Below, piece by piece: positions 1 to 8,612 of a stretch of DNA of 64,000 bases (its first letter is position 1; the number at the start of each line of letters is the position of its first letter). This DNA comes from Streptomyces sannanensis (GTDB taxonomy: Bacteria > Actinomycetota > Actinomycetes > Streptomycetales > Streptomycetaceae). The notes beneath the pieces were generated by a model, which saw only the letters and a program-made list of their open reading frames with translations, was not told the origin of the DNA and ran no database searches. The stretch is from positions 558,001 to 622,000 of the forward strand of contig NZ_BAAAYL010000001.1 in assembly GCF_039536205.1 (NCBI RefSeq). Reading direction: 5' to 3'. Position numbers and translations under genes: made by a program.

Positions 1-581
1 TGGAGGCGCCCGTCCTCCAGACGCCACAGCACGTCCAACCGCTCGATGTCGTACGCCAGGTGCGAGACGACCAGCACCGAGCGCCCGGCGTCGCGCAGCC
101 TTGTCGCCAGCTTCCAGAAGCGCTGATACGTCTCCCAGTCGAAGCCCTGGTAGGGCTCGTCCAGCAGCAGCACGTCCGGGTCGTGCATGAGCGCAAGGGT
201 CAGGTTCAGCTTCTGCCGTGAGCCCCCGCTGAGCAGACCCGCACGCTGGTCGAGGTACTCGGTGAAGGCCAGGGTCTCCATCACTTCCTCGGCGCGCCGC
301 AGGTCCGCGAGCCCGAAGGCGTGCCGGAAGAAGTCCAGGTGCTGGCGGACGGTGAAGGAGTCGTCCAGGACCACGGACTGCGGGCAGTAGCCGAACCTGC
401 CGCTGTGGTGCACCGAGCCCCGGTCCGGCCTGAGTTCACCGGAGAGGATCCTCAGCAGCGTCGTCTTGCCGGCGCCGTTCTCCCCGACGATCCCGGCGAG
501 GACCCCGGGCCGCATCTGGAGGTCGACGCCCCGTAGAACGGCGTGCTGCCGGTAGGAGTGGTGCACATCTGTGACGTCCAT
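1..581 (-). CDS. ABC transporter ATP-binding protein (3' end outside window)
   Basis: The minus strand from an ATG at 581 is open to the window edge (about 193 codons). The translation begins MDVTDVHHSYRQHAVLRGVD and contains Walker A GENGAGKTT (about residues 33-41), a Q-loop region (YCPQS), the ABC signature LSGGSRQKL, Walker B DVLLLDEP and the H-loop VVSH. It therefore energises import or export across the membrane with a permease that would lie beyond the left edge. GGAG lies about 9 nt upstream of the ATG. It is divergent from the monooxygenase gene at 977; the intervening stretch carries a pair of 30-bp direct repeats. Drug or lipid efflux for the neighbouring cluster is possible, but the substrate cannot be read from this fragment. 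Confidence 0.9.
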   Translation of the reverse strand, partial: MDVTDVHHSYRQHAVLRGVDLQMRPGVLAGIVGENGAGKTTLLRILSGELRPDRGSVHHSGRFGYCPQSVVLDDSFTVRQHLDFFRHAFGLADLRRAEEVMETLAFTEYLDQRAGLLSGGSRQKLNLTLALMHDPDVLLLDEPYQGFDWETYQRFWKLATRLRDAGRSVLVVSHLAYDIERLDVLWRLEDGRL

Positions 582-602
582 CGCGCTGCTCCGTCGTGCC
601 AG

Positions 603-662
603 GTCTTCCGTATGGCCACGGAACCGGTCCGCGTCTTCCGATCGGCGGCGGAACCGGTCCGC
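603..662. repeat. two tandem 30-bp direct repeats in a divergent promoter region
   Basis: Units 603-632 and 633-662 share an 8-base start (GTCTTCCG) and a 14-base end (CGGAACCGGTCCGC) and differ mainly in the middle. The shared core GGAACCGGTCC is nearly palindromic. The two cores are exactly 30 bp apart (about three helical turns), so a protein could bind both on one face. The rest of the 582-976 interval holds no convincing gene; it should contain promoters for the ABC gene (minus) and the monooxygenase (plus). The operator role is inferred from position and symmetry only. Confidence 0.5.
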
Positions 663-976
663 CCGTGCCCAACGAGCAAGCAGCGCAAGGGAAACGACGC
701 CAGGAGCGGTTCCGTTCCACGGCGTCAATCCGGCGCACACCGCGTCACGCGTGCGGCGGTTTTGCCGGCGGAAGCAGGTTCCGGGGCAACTGGGACGGCT
801 AGCGTGGCAAGGACCGGGGTGTCGGCTGGTCCGCTCAGGTTCCGCCCCCCGTCCGCGCGTCAGGTACCGGGCCCGGTGGTCCAGGTCCGCCCGTCCTGAG
901 GCCGTCGCCGCGCCCCTCTGGCGGTCTCGTTCACGTGGATACCGGAGAGGTCACGCACGTACGAGGAAGGTCAGTC

Positions 977-2353
977 ATGCGGAGAACATGTGTGATCGGC
1001 GCCGGCCCGTCCGGCCTGGCCGCGAGCAAGGTCTTTGCCTCGCGGAACGTTCCGTTCGACTGCTTCGAGGCCGGGTCGGGCGTCGGCGGACTCTGGCGGT
1101 ACGGCAACGACAACGGCATGTCGGGGGTATACGCGTCGCTGCACGCGAACATCTCGAAGGAGAGCATGTCCTTCTCCTCCCTGGCCATGCCGGAGACCTA
1201 CCCGGTCTTTCCGCACCACAGCATGGTCCTGGCCTATCTGGAGGATTACGCCACGCAGTTCGGCCTGCACCGCCACATCGTGTGCGGCACAAAGGTCACC
1301 TCCGTGCGGCCCCTGGACGACGGCGGCTGGGAGGTGGTCTGCCGGCGCCGCGGCGGCGCGGCCGAGGAGACGCGGCGCTACACCGAGGTGGTGGTGGCCA
1401 ACGGGCACCACTGGGACCCGCGCCTCCCGGCCCCCGCCGTGCCCGGTGCCGAGGAATTCGAGGGGACCGCGATCCACTCGCACGACTACCGCACCCCTGA
1501 CCCGTACGCCGGTCGGCGGGTGCTGGTGATCGGCATGGGCAACTCCGCGTGCGAAATCGCGGCGGAGATCTCGCGTACGGCGGCGCGGACGTTCCTCTCC
1601 GCGCGCGACGCGGCACATCTGTTCCCCAAGATGCTGCTCGGCCGTCCGGCAGACCACCTGGTGTCGAGCCCGCTGTCCGATCTCCCGCGGTTCCTCAAGG
1701 ACCCGGCGTTGCGGCTTCTCCTGCGGCTCACCCGCGGTGCCCCGGCTCATTACGGGCTCCCCGAACCGGTCGGCGGACCGCTCGCAAGCCACCCCTCCAC
1801 CTCCGACGAACTCCTCGTCCAGCTGGCCCGGGGCGCGGTCACACCGAAGCCCGGCGTCAGCTCCTTCGGCCGGGACACGGCGGCCTTCACGGACGGCAGC
1901 CGTGAACCGGTGGACGCCGTGGTGTACGCCACGGGCTACAAGATCTCCTTCCCCTTCCTGGAACCCTCCGTGTTCGCCGCTCCGGACGGCCGCACGGAGC
2001 TCTATCTGCGCACGGTCCCGCCCCGCATCCCCGGGCTCTACTTCATGGGACTCGCGCAGCCCTCCGGTGCGGCCTTCCCGCTGCTCGAACCGCAGGCGGA
2101 ATGGATCGCCGAGCTGATCGAGGGCGCGGTCGCGCTGCCGTCGCCGACGGACATGACGCGGGCGATCGCGCGCGAGTGGCGCCGCCATCGCAAGACGTAC
2201 GTGTCCACCTACCGCCACGGGATCGAAATTGACTTCCTCTCCTACCGAAGAGCCCTCCGCCGGGAACGCCGAGCAGGCAGGCGTCGCGCACGCGGCGCCG
2301 TCCCGGCCCTGCCCGCCGTGGCAGGCCCCGCCCCGGCAGTCGACGCCATGTGA
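977..2353 (+). CDS. class B flavin-dependent monooxygenase (FMO-like)
   Basis: A 458-residue protein. The start at 977 was chosen because AGGAAGG ends 6 nt before the ATG; an in-frame start at 935 has no such site. Residues 8-13 (GAGPSG) form the FAD-binding Rossmann motif, residues 161-171 (FEGTAIHSHDY) match the FMO signature FxGxxxHxxx(Y/F), residues 186-191 (GMGNSA) form the NADPH-binding motif, and VVYATGY is the conserved late ATG motif. Such enzymes use NADPH and O2 to oxygenate heteroatoms or carbonyl compounds. It lies beside two acyltransferases and a PUFA-type synthase, so oxidation of a lipid or polyketide intermediate is likely; the substrate is unknown. The Arg-rich last 40 residues overlap the next gene in another frame. 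Confidence 0.88.
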   Translation: MRRTCVIGAGPSGLAASKVFASRNVPFDCFEAGSGVGGLWRYGNDNGMSGVYASLHANISKESMSFSSLAMPETYPVFPHHSMVLAYLEDYATQFGLHRHIVCGTKVTSVRPLDDGGWEVVCRRRGGAAEETRRYTEVVVANGHHWDPRLPAPAVPGAEEFEGTAIHSHDYRTPDPYAGRRVLVIGMGNSACEIAAEISRTAARTFLSARDAAHLFPKMLLGRPADHLVSSPLSDLPRFLKDPALRLLLRLTRGAPAHYGLPEPVGGPLASHPSTSDELLVQLARGAVTPKPGVSSFGRDTAAFTDGSREPVDAVVYATGYKISFPFLEPSVFAAPDGRTELYLRTVPPRIPGLYFMGLAQPSGAAFPLLEPQAEWIAELIEGAVALPSPTDMTRAIAREWRRHRKTYVSTYRHGIEIDFLSYRRALRRERRAGRRRARGAVPALPAVAGPAPAVDAM

Positions 2354-3599
2354 TCCGCTCAGCCAGGTGTTCCACCGGATGTCCGGCACGCACCAGTTGG
2401 CGGTGGGGTGGGCGGTGCGCTTCCGTGGGGAGCCGCCCTCACCGGACGCCCTGCGCCGGCACGTACGGGCCAGGCTCGAGGACCTTCCGACGCTGACCCA
2501 CCGTGTCGAGGAGGGGCTGGGGCCTCGTCCCTGCTTCGTGCCCGTCCGGGACCTCGACCTGCGTCAGCATGTGCGCGGTCTGCTCGTGAAGGATCCCCGG
2601 GAACAGTGGCAGGACTGTCTCCAGGAAGTGCTGGAGCGGCCGCTGCCGGCCGCACCCCGCCCGCCCTGGGACCTCTGGCTGATTCACGGGTACACCGGTA
2701 CCACCGGCCTGCCGGAGTACGTGCTGGTGTTCCGCATCCACCACGCTCTGGAGGACGGCGCGGGGCACCACTACGTACTGCGGACGCTGTTCACCCCGCG
2801 CGTCCCACCGCAGAGGTCGCCCGACGTCCAGGGCACACCTCAGCCCGCCGACGGCGTGGGGCGGGTCTCCTCCCGTGCCGTGCTGGGCATCGTGAGCGAC
2901 GTCGCCCGGAGCCTGCGGGGCACCGGCACCTGGTCCGTGTTGCGCCGGCCGCCGACGGGGAAGCTCGCCACGGCCGTCGGGACGGTGGAGACCCGGCGGC
3001 TGCTCGCTGTCTCCCGGGCCCTCGGTACCGACATCAGCGCTGTCTTCCTGACCGCGCTGACCGGGGCGATGCGGGCTGTCGCCCTGGCCGAGGGAGAGCG
3101 TCCGGCTCCCCTCACACTCCTCTGGCCGCTGTCGGTCCGGACCGGTGGCGAACGGGGCGCCGTGGGCAACTTCCTCACCATGGTGCGTCTCCGGCTGCCC
3201 TGTGAGGAGCCCCTTCCTCTGCGCCGTCTCGCCTCTTTCTCACGCCAATTGGAGCCCGGGAGCGTCGAGCGGAGGATGCACACCTCCCGCGCTCTCATGC
3301 GGCTCGCGCCGCGTCCGGTGAGCCTGGGCACACTGCGGCTGCTCATGCGTCCGCGCCACGCCTCCCTCACCGGCACCTACTTCCCTGCGGCCGTGCCACA
3401 GCCGGTCCTCGGTGAGGCACGGATGGACGGCGCGCTCGGGTTGGGCGCTCCCCTGCCAGGTCAGCTCTGCCATCTGACGCTGCTCAGGTACCGGGCCGAG
3501 TGCGCTCTCTCCGTCGTCCACGACACGGCCTTCGCCCGCGGCGCGGACCTCCCGGGGCTGTGGCTGACGGCCCTGGCAGAACTCGAAGCGGCGGTCTGA
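2229..3599 (+). CDS. WS/DGAT-family acyltransferase, copy 1
   Basis: A 456-residue protein from a TTG at 2229. The conserved family start PLSQ (residues 43-46) requires a start upstream of it, and no better start codon lies between. Residues 172-178 (HHALEDG) match the catalytic HHxxxDG motif of wax ester synthase/diacylglycerol acyltransferases. A C-terminal stretch with GNFLTMVRLRLP resembles the family's C-terminal domain. These enzymes esterify an acyl-CoA or acyl-ACP with an alcohol or diacylglycerol at the membrane surface. The 5' end overlaps the monooxygenase gene by 125 bp, so translational coupling is likely. A homologous copy lies convergently at 3663-4979. Acting on the product of the neighbouring synthase is an inference; the alternative is general lipid storage. 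Confidence 0.82.
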   Translation: MTSSPTEEPSAGNAEQAGVAHAAPSRPCPPWQAPPRQSTPCDPLSQVFHRMSGTHQLAVGWAVRFRGEPPSPDALRRHVRARLEDLPTLTHRVEEGLGPRPCFVPVRDLDLRQHVRGLLVKDPREQWQDCLQEVLERPLPAAPRPPWDLWLIHGYTGTTGLPEYVLVFRIHHALEDGAGHHYVLRTLFTPRVPPQRSPDVQGTPQPADGVGRVSSRAVLGIVSDVARSLRGTGTWSVLRRPPTGKLATAVGTVETRRLLAVSRALGTDISAVFLTALTGAMRAVALAEGERPAPLTLLWPLSVRTGGERGAVGNFLTMVRLRLPCEEPLPLRRLASFSRQLEPGSVERRMHTSRALMRLAPRPVSLGTLRLLMRPRHASLTGTYFPAAVPQPVLGEARMDGALGLGAPLPGQLCHLTLLRYRAECALSVVHDTAFARGADLPGLWLTALAELEAAV

Positions 3600-3662
3600 C
3601 ACAGACGGCTTGGCGCGGGAGCCGCACCCGATCGGTCGGTACGGCCCCCGGTGCCGCCCCGT

Positions 3663-4979
3663 TCACTCCGGCGCCGAGGCTCCCTCCAGCTCACCCACGG
3701 CCTGCTCCCACAGTTCCGGAAGCAGTTCCCCGAGCGGAAGGGCGCGGTCGGACACGAAGGCCACCTCGGCCCAGCTGCCGAAGAACGACAGGCCCACTCC
3801 GAAGAGGTGCCCGGGCACGAGCAGGGGGAGCAGGGCGACACCTGTCACCTGGGTGTTCCCCAGGCTGCCCTTGTCGGCGACCGGCATGGACGTGGCCATG
3901 ACCTGGGTGACGCGCGGGGAGAGCATCCTTCGCAGGTACCACTGGGCCGGGCGGTCGGGCATGAGGCGGACCAGGTCCTGAAACGCCTGCCGCCATGCCT
4001 CGCCCCGCAGTCTCCGCGTCGTCGCCATGACGTGCTCCAGTCGCCGCAGGGGCGAGTCGCCGTCCTGGGGCCGGGCCCCGCGGTCCGGGGCGGTCCGCAC
4101 GGGCAGCTCCAGCGGAAGGGCGATGCAGCGGTTGCCCCAGGTCTGTTCCTCGTCCGGGCGGCGCGCGTCGACGGGCAGCAGTGCCGTCACCCGGGGAAGC
4201 GGAACACCGGACCGGGCCGACCAAGCCGACAACGCCCCGGCGAGCGCGGCCAGATGGGCGTCATGGGCCGATCCGCCACGCGCCGAACCGACCCTGCGGA
4301 GGGCGTCCGCCGGTACGCGGCCCCGCCACAGCCGCCGCTCTCCCGTAGGGGCGAAGGGGACGACCGGACGGCGGCCGGGGACGGTGAGGGAGCCGGCCAT
4401 GAACATCGCGGCCAGCCCGACGGCCGTGCCCACCCGTCGGGGCAGACCGGCCAGGCGGCCCTTCCCCGGCACCGGGCGGGCGGAGGGCTCCCCCTCGCCC
4501 AGCATGGTCCGGAACGTCATCGCGGCGGCCGAACCGTCCTGGCAGGCATGGTGGAAGCGGTAGCACAGGGCGTACTCGTCGGGCGCATGGCCGTGGACCA
4601 GCCAGACCCCCCAGTAGGTGCCGGGCGCGAACGGCGCGTTGAGCGCGGTGTGCAGGGCGGCGTCCCACCCTTCGGGGCCCTCCGCGACCACCTCGTGGAC
4701 GTGCCGGTCGATGCTGAAGTCCGCGTCCGGCCGCCACCGGGGGCGCCGTGAGCCGCCCTCGACCCGGCTCGTGAGCAGGGGCAGCTTGCTCAGGCGGAAG
4801 CCCACGTACGCGCGGAGGTCCGCCAGGCTCGGGGGCGGACCGCTCAGGTACGCGACGCCGCCGGCGTCCCAGCGGATGTCGGGGTGGCGGCGTTCCATGC
4901 TGAGGAACGCGCGGTCGCCCGCGTAGGTGGGATGGCTGGGCAAGGGATCGGACTGGGTTGACGGAACGGACACGGGCAT
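3663..4979 (-). CDS. WS/DGAT-family acyltransferase, copy 2
   Basis: A 438-residue protein, start at the ATG ending at 4979 with a purine-rich site (GAAGGGAAG) about 8 nt upstream; an in-frame start at 5033 lacks one. Residues 143-149 (HHACQDG) are the HHxxxDG acyltransferase motif. WGNRCIALPLELP and NTQVTGVALLPLLVPGH correspond to the C-terminal domain of WS/DGAT enzymes. It is only distantly similar to copy 1 and is convergent with it (63 bp between stops), so the two may use different acyl donors or acceptors, or work as a heteromer. It is divergent from the thioester reductase gene. Confidence 0.82.
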   Translation of the reverse strand: MPVSVPSTQSDPLPSHPTYAGDRAFLSMERRHPDIRWDAGGVAYLSGPPPSLADLRAYVGFRLSKLPLLTSRVEGGSRRPRWRPDADFSIDRHVHEVVAEGPEGWDAALHTALNAPFAPGTYWGVWLVHGHAPDEYALCYRFHHACQDGSAAAMTFRTMLGEGEPSARPVPGKGRLAGLPRRVGTAVGLAAMFMAGSLTVPGRRPVVPFAPTGERRLWRGRVPADALRRVGSARGGSAHDAHLAALAGALSAWSARSGVPLPRVTALLPVDARRPDEEQTWGNRCIALPLELPVRTAPDRGARPQDGDSPLRRLEHVMATTRRLRGEAWRQAFQDLVRLMPDRPAQWYLRRMLSPRVTQVMATSMPVADKGSLGNTQVTGVALLPLLVPGHLFGVGLSFFGSWAEVAFVSDRALPLGELLPELWEQAVGELEGASAPE

Positions 4980-5760
4980 CGGGGAACTTCCCTTCGTGCC
5001 GAAGGAACGGGCAGGCGGGGCGAGGCCGGGCACTCGACCATCCCGACCGAACGGGACGGACCACCGATCAGAGGGGCCGCCGACGAGTGCGGATCCGCAG
5101 CGGCACCGAATGCGTCACCTCGGCCTGGATCAACACGGTTTATATCCGGCCGTGATGAGCGGCCGTACGCGCCCGCAGGCCCCCGGCAGTACGCGCTCCC
5201 CCTGCGGCAGGAGTACGCGCTCTTCCTGCCCCACCGGGCCCAACGCCCCGCACCGCCCGCAGGCGGCGCCGCGGAGCCTCCCGGAACCACCTCCCCGCCA
5301 CCGCCCGCGAGATCACCCGAAAGGAGGACAGGCCTCCCGGCAGCCCGCTTCGTCCCGGCGGCTCCCGTCGCGTCCGTACGGCCGGTGCCCTGGCTCACGA
5401 CCGGGGCTTTGAAGGGCCGTCCGGGACACGCACAGACCGTGGCGTGGGTACTCCGTTCAGGTGAGCCGGTGGAATCGAAGGCGCCGTCACCGTCCGCCGT
5501 CTGACACTGTGTGCCTTGCGTCGGCGATCACCGGGCCCGGGAGAAGGCCTGAGGAGCGTGGAACCAGAGGACCGACGGACGTCCACCGGACCGGCCGGAC
5601 GAGCCGGGCCGGACCGCGCGCGACGCGACCGCCGGTGTCACGCCGCGCCGGGGGACGGCCGGCTGCATCCCGCTCCCCGGCCGCCGCAGCGGCCCAGCCT
5701 TCACCGCCCTCGCACGCGGTCGTGGTCCTGTCCCTCTTCGGAGCCCTTGGAGCCAAGGTC
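4980..5760. promoter_or_regulatory. non-coding divergent interval of the lipid locus
   Basis: About 780 bp between acyltransferase copy 2 (minus) and the reductase (plus). Open frames here look like ordinary high-GC shadows. Two features stand out: an AT-rich island around 5140-5155 (GGTTTATATCC) inside a CACGG...CCGTG inverted repeat, a plausible -10 region; and an 11-bp direct repeat AGTACGCGCTC at 5189-5199 and 5213-5223. The region is expected to hold the promoters for both directions. No transcription-factor family can be assigned. Confidence 0.35.
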
Positions 5761-6939
5761 ATGTACGTCGCCCTCACCGGCGCCACCGGATTCCTCGGAC
5801 TGCGCCTGTTGCGCTGTCTCCTCGACAGGCACCGGTCGGTGACGGTCCTGGTCCACGCAGGGTCAGGTGACGCGCTGCTCCGCATCACCCGGTTCTTCGC
5901 ACTGACCGGCGCGCCCGAGCAGTTCCTCGCCGAACTCCCCGGCCGGCTGCGGGTGGTGGAGACCGAGTTGGAGCAACCAAGGCTGGGGCTGTCCAGGCGC
6001 ACGTTTCAGGAGTTGGCCGACGGCCTCGGCGCGATCTGGCACAGCGCGGGCAGCATCAACCTGGAGGGAGACCTCCCCCAGCTGCGCCGGACCAACGTCG
6101 AAGGGACCCGGCATGTGCTGGAGTTGGCCGCCGCCGGACGCGAGAGACCCGTGGTCCACCACGTGAGTACCGCTTTCGTTGCCGGGAGTCGGCGTGAGGG
6201 GGTGGCGTACGAGGACGAGCTGGACGACGCGTACGGCTTCGAGAACGCCTACGAACACTCCAAGTACGAGGCGGAGGTGTTGATCCACGCGTGGTCGCGG
6301 GAGCACCGCCGTCCGGTCGTGGTGCTGCGGCCGAGCATCCTGGTCACGGACCTGCCGCCGCACCCGGAGCTGCCCTCGCATCCGCTTCAGGTCATCGAGC
6401 GGATCCTGCGCGACGCGCGAAGCACCGCCGGTCCCGGGAGCCCGGGCCACGACGGCGCCGGTCCCGACGACCCCCATGCTGCCCACCGTCCCCGCATCCG
6501 GATGGTGGGTCATCCGCACGCCCGGCTCAACCTGATGCAGGTGGAGCACGCGGCCGAGGTCATGGTGCGGCTGGCCGGCCGGACGCCCTCGGGCGGAGTC
6601 GACACGTACCACATCGTCCATGACCGCGACGTGCCCGTGCTGACGATCCTAACCCTGCTGGAACGGCTGGTTCCGTTGTCGATCGACCTGGTCGCCACGG
6701 AGCCGGACGACCCGTCGGCGCTGGAGGCGCTGGTGGACTTCTACCCGGGCCTGACGGCCTACCTGACCCACCGGCGGCGCTTCGACGACACCCGGGTCCG
6801 GGCCCTGTTCGGGCCGTCGGCGGCCTCCGACCGGGTGGACCTCGACTACCTGTGGTCCGGCCTGGTCCCGAGGGACCGGGTTCCCGCCGGGCCGTCGCCC
6901 ACGCCCACCGCCGCCCTCCCGTCCGCCCGGTATGCCTGA
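5761..6939 (+). CDS. NAD(P)-dependent thioester/fatty-acyl reductase (SDR_e type)
   Basis: A 392-residue protein. The start MYVALTGATGFLG was chosen because the Rossmann motif TGATGFLG (residues 6-13) must be N-terminal; the frame is open 300 nt further upstream but that part looks non-coding. HVSTAFVAG (from residue 134) supplies the active-site Ser/Thr region, and Y164-x3-K168 is the SDR catalytic pair. The fold matches thioester reductase domains and the male-sterility/NAD_binding_4 family, which reductively release acyl chains from ACP or CoA as aldehydes or alcohols. It is free-standing and sits 33 bp before the PfaD-like gene, so release of the chain made by the downstream synthase is the natural role. 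An epimerase-like role is less likely. Confidence 0.8.
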   Translation: MYVALTGATGFLGLRLLRCLLDRHRSVTVLVHAGSGDALLRITRFFALTGAPEQFLAELPGRLRVVETELEQPRLGLSRRTFQELADGLGAIWHSAGSINLEGDLPQLRRTNVEGTRHVLELAAAGRERPVVHHVSTAFVAGSRREGVAYEDELDDAYGFENAYEHSKYEAEVLIHAWSREHRRPVVVLRPSILVTDLPPHPELPSHPLQVIERILRDARSTAGPGSPGHDGAGPDDPHAAHRPRIRMVGHPHARLNLMQVEHAAEVMVRLAGRTPSGGVDTYHIVHDRDVPVLTILTLLERLVPLSIDLVATEPDDPSALEALVDFYPGLTAYLTHRRRFDDTRVRALFGPSAASDRVDLDYLWSGLVPRDRVPAGPSPTPTAALPSARYA

Positions 6940-6972
6940 CCCGCACACCTCCTCTTCCGCTGGAGTCCCTCC

Positions 6973-8556
6973 GTGTCCGTCCTCTCCGCTCCTGACGCCC
7001 CCGCCGCGTCCCCGCCGGTCTTCTCCCCCGAGGAGATCGCCGTCCGAGCCCGACGGATCCGGGAACCCGTACACATCGTCAGCGGGCCGAGCGGCCGTGA
7101 GCTGGGACTCGCGGCCGGTCCCGTACCCGACGGCCCGGTGCTCGGTACGCTGCCGCCGCTGTACCCCGAGTGGCTCGGCGGGCGCACCTTCTGCGAGGCG
7201 CACGGCGTCCGTTTCCCTTATGTGGCGGGCGAGATGGCGAACGGCATCGCGACCACCCGGATGGTGTCCACGATGGCCCGGGCGGAGATGCTCGGGTTCT
7301 TCGGCGCCGGCGGCCTGGCGTATGCCGATGTGGAGCGGGCCGTGCACGCGCTGGCCCGGGAGCTGCGGTCCCGTCCGAACTGGGGCGTGAACCTCATCCA
7401 CTCACCAGCCGAACCCGCGCTGGAGTTCCGCGTCGCCGAGCTGTTGCTGCGCTGCGGTGTGCCCCGGATCTCGGCGTCGGCGTTCATGGAGTTGACCCCG
7501 GCCGTCGTGCTGTGCTCGGCCCGGGGACTGCGCCGGGGCGCCGACGGCGGGATCGTCCGGCGCACGCGGATACTCGCCAAGGTCTCCCGGCCCGAGGTGG
7601 CCGAGAGATTCCTCTCGCCCGCCCCGGCCGGGCTGCTGGACGGGCTCGTCGCCCAAAGGAAGTTGACCCCGGAGGAGGCCGGCCTGGCGGCCCTGGTGCC
7701 GGTGGCCGAGGACATCACCGTGGAGGCCGACAGCGGAGGTCACACCGACAACCGGCCGTTGTCGGCCCTGCTGCCGAGGATCGTCCTGCTGCGCGACGCG
7801 TTGTGCCGGCGGTTCGGCTACCGCCGACCGGTCAGGATCGGCGCGGCCGGCGGGCTGGGCACGCCGGCCGCGGTGGCCGCCGCCTTCGCCCTCGGCGCTT
7901 CCTACGTGGTCGTCGGATCGGTGAACCAGACGGCCATTGAGGCGGGCCTGTCCGAAGAGGCCAAGGCGATGCTCTGCGAGGCGGATGTCGCCGATATGGC
8001 CATGGCGCCGGCAGCGGACATGTTCGAGCTGGGTGTCACGCTGCAAGTACTGTCCCGGGGGACGATGTTCGCCCAGCGGGCCGGCAGGCTCCACGCGGCG
8101 TACCGGGCGCACGGTTCGCTCGAGGAGATCCCGCCTGCGGTACGCGCCGCGATTGAACGGGACGTGCTGCGCGCCTCGTTCGACGAGGTCTGGCAGCGCA
8201 CGCGCGCGTTCTGGGAGCGGCGCGATCCCTCGGAGATCACGCGTGCGGAGGCCGATCCGAAGCACCGTATGGCGTTGGTCTTCCGCTGGTACCTGGGCAG
8301 TTCCAGTCGGTGGGCGATCACCGGCGAGGCGGCCCGGCGTACCGACTACCAGATCTGGTGCGGGCCGGCGATGGGCGCGTTCAACCGCTGGGTCGCGGGC
8401 ACGTTCCTGGCCGAACCGGCGAACCGGTCCGTGGTACAGATCGCGCTCAACCTGCTCGAAGGCGCCGCGGTGCTCACCCGCGCCCATCAACTGCGCACCT
8501 ATGGAGTTCCGTTGCCGTCCGAGGCATTCGCCTACACCCCGTGCGGGCTGGCATGA
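6973..8556 (+). CDS. pfaD: PfaD-like trans-acting enoyl reductase
   Basis: A 527-residue protein with GTG start (TGGAG upstream). It has the TIM-barrel, FMN-binding 2-nitropropane-dioxygenase fold: the glycine-rich stretch AAGGLGTPAAVAAAFALGA followed by YVVVGSVNQTAIEAG is the phosphate/flavin-binding part. The length and the C-terminal segment (RWYLGSSSRWA...DYQIWCGPAMGAFNRW) are characteristic of PfaD enoyl reductases of PUFA synthases rather than of simple nitronate monooxygenases. It would reduce enoyl-ACP intermediates in trans for the two megasynthase proteins encoded downstream. Its stop overlaps a possible ATG of the next gene (ATGA at 8553). Confidence 0.92.
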   Translation: MSVLSAPDAPAASPPVFSPEEIAVRARRIREPVHIVSGPSGRELGLAAGPVPDGPVLGTLPPLYPEWLGGRTFCEAHGVRFPYVAGEMANGIATTRMVSTMARAEMLGFFGAGGLAYADVERAVHALARELRSRPNWGVNLIHSPAEPALEFRVAELLLRCGVPRISASAFMELTPAVVLCSARGLRRGADGGIVRRTRILAKVSRPEVAERFLSPAPAGLLDGLVAQRKLTPEEAGLAALVPVAEDITVEADSGGHTDNRPLSALLPRIVLLRDALCRRFGYRRPVRIGAAGGLGTPAAVAAAFALGASYVVVGSVNQTAIEAGLSEEAKAMLCEADVADMAMAPAADMFELGVTLQVLSRGTMFAQRAGRLHAAYRAHGSLEEIPPAVRAAIERDVLRASFDEVWQRTRAFWERRDPSEITRAEADPKHRMALVFRWYLGSSSRWAITGEAARRTDYQIWCGPAMGAFNRWVAGTFLAEPANRSVVQIALNLLEGAAVLTRAHQLRTYGVPLPSEAFAYTPCGLA

Positions 8557-8612
8557 GCGGCCCCGGTGCCCCGGAGGCGTCAGCAGCAGCCGTCCAGCCC
8601 CGAGGAGACAAC

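Noticed and set aside
8310..8612. N-terminal extension of the PfaA-like protein
   Set aside because: It overlaps the PfaD-like coding sequence in another frame; the GTG at 8613 has a strong ribosome site directly upstream.
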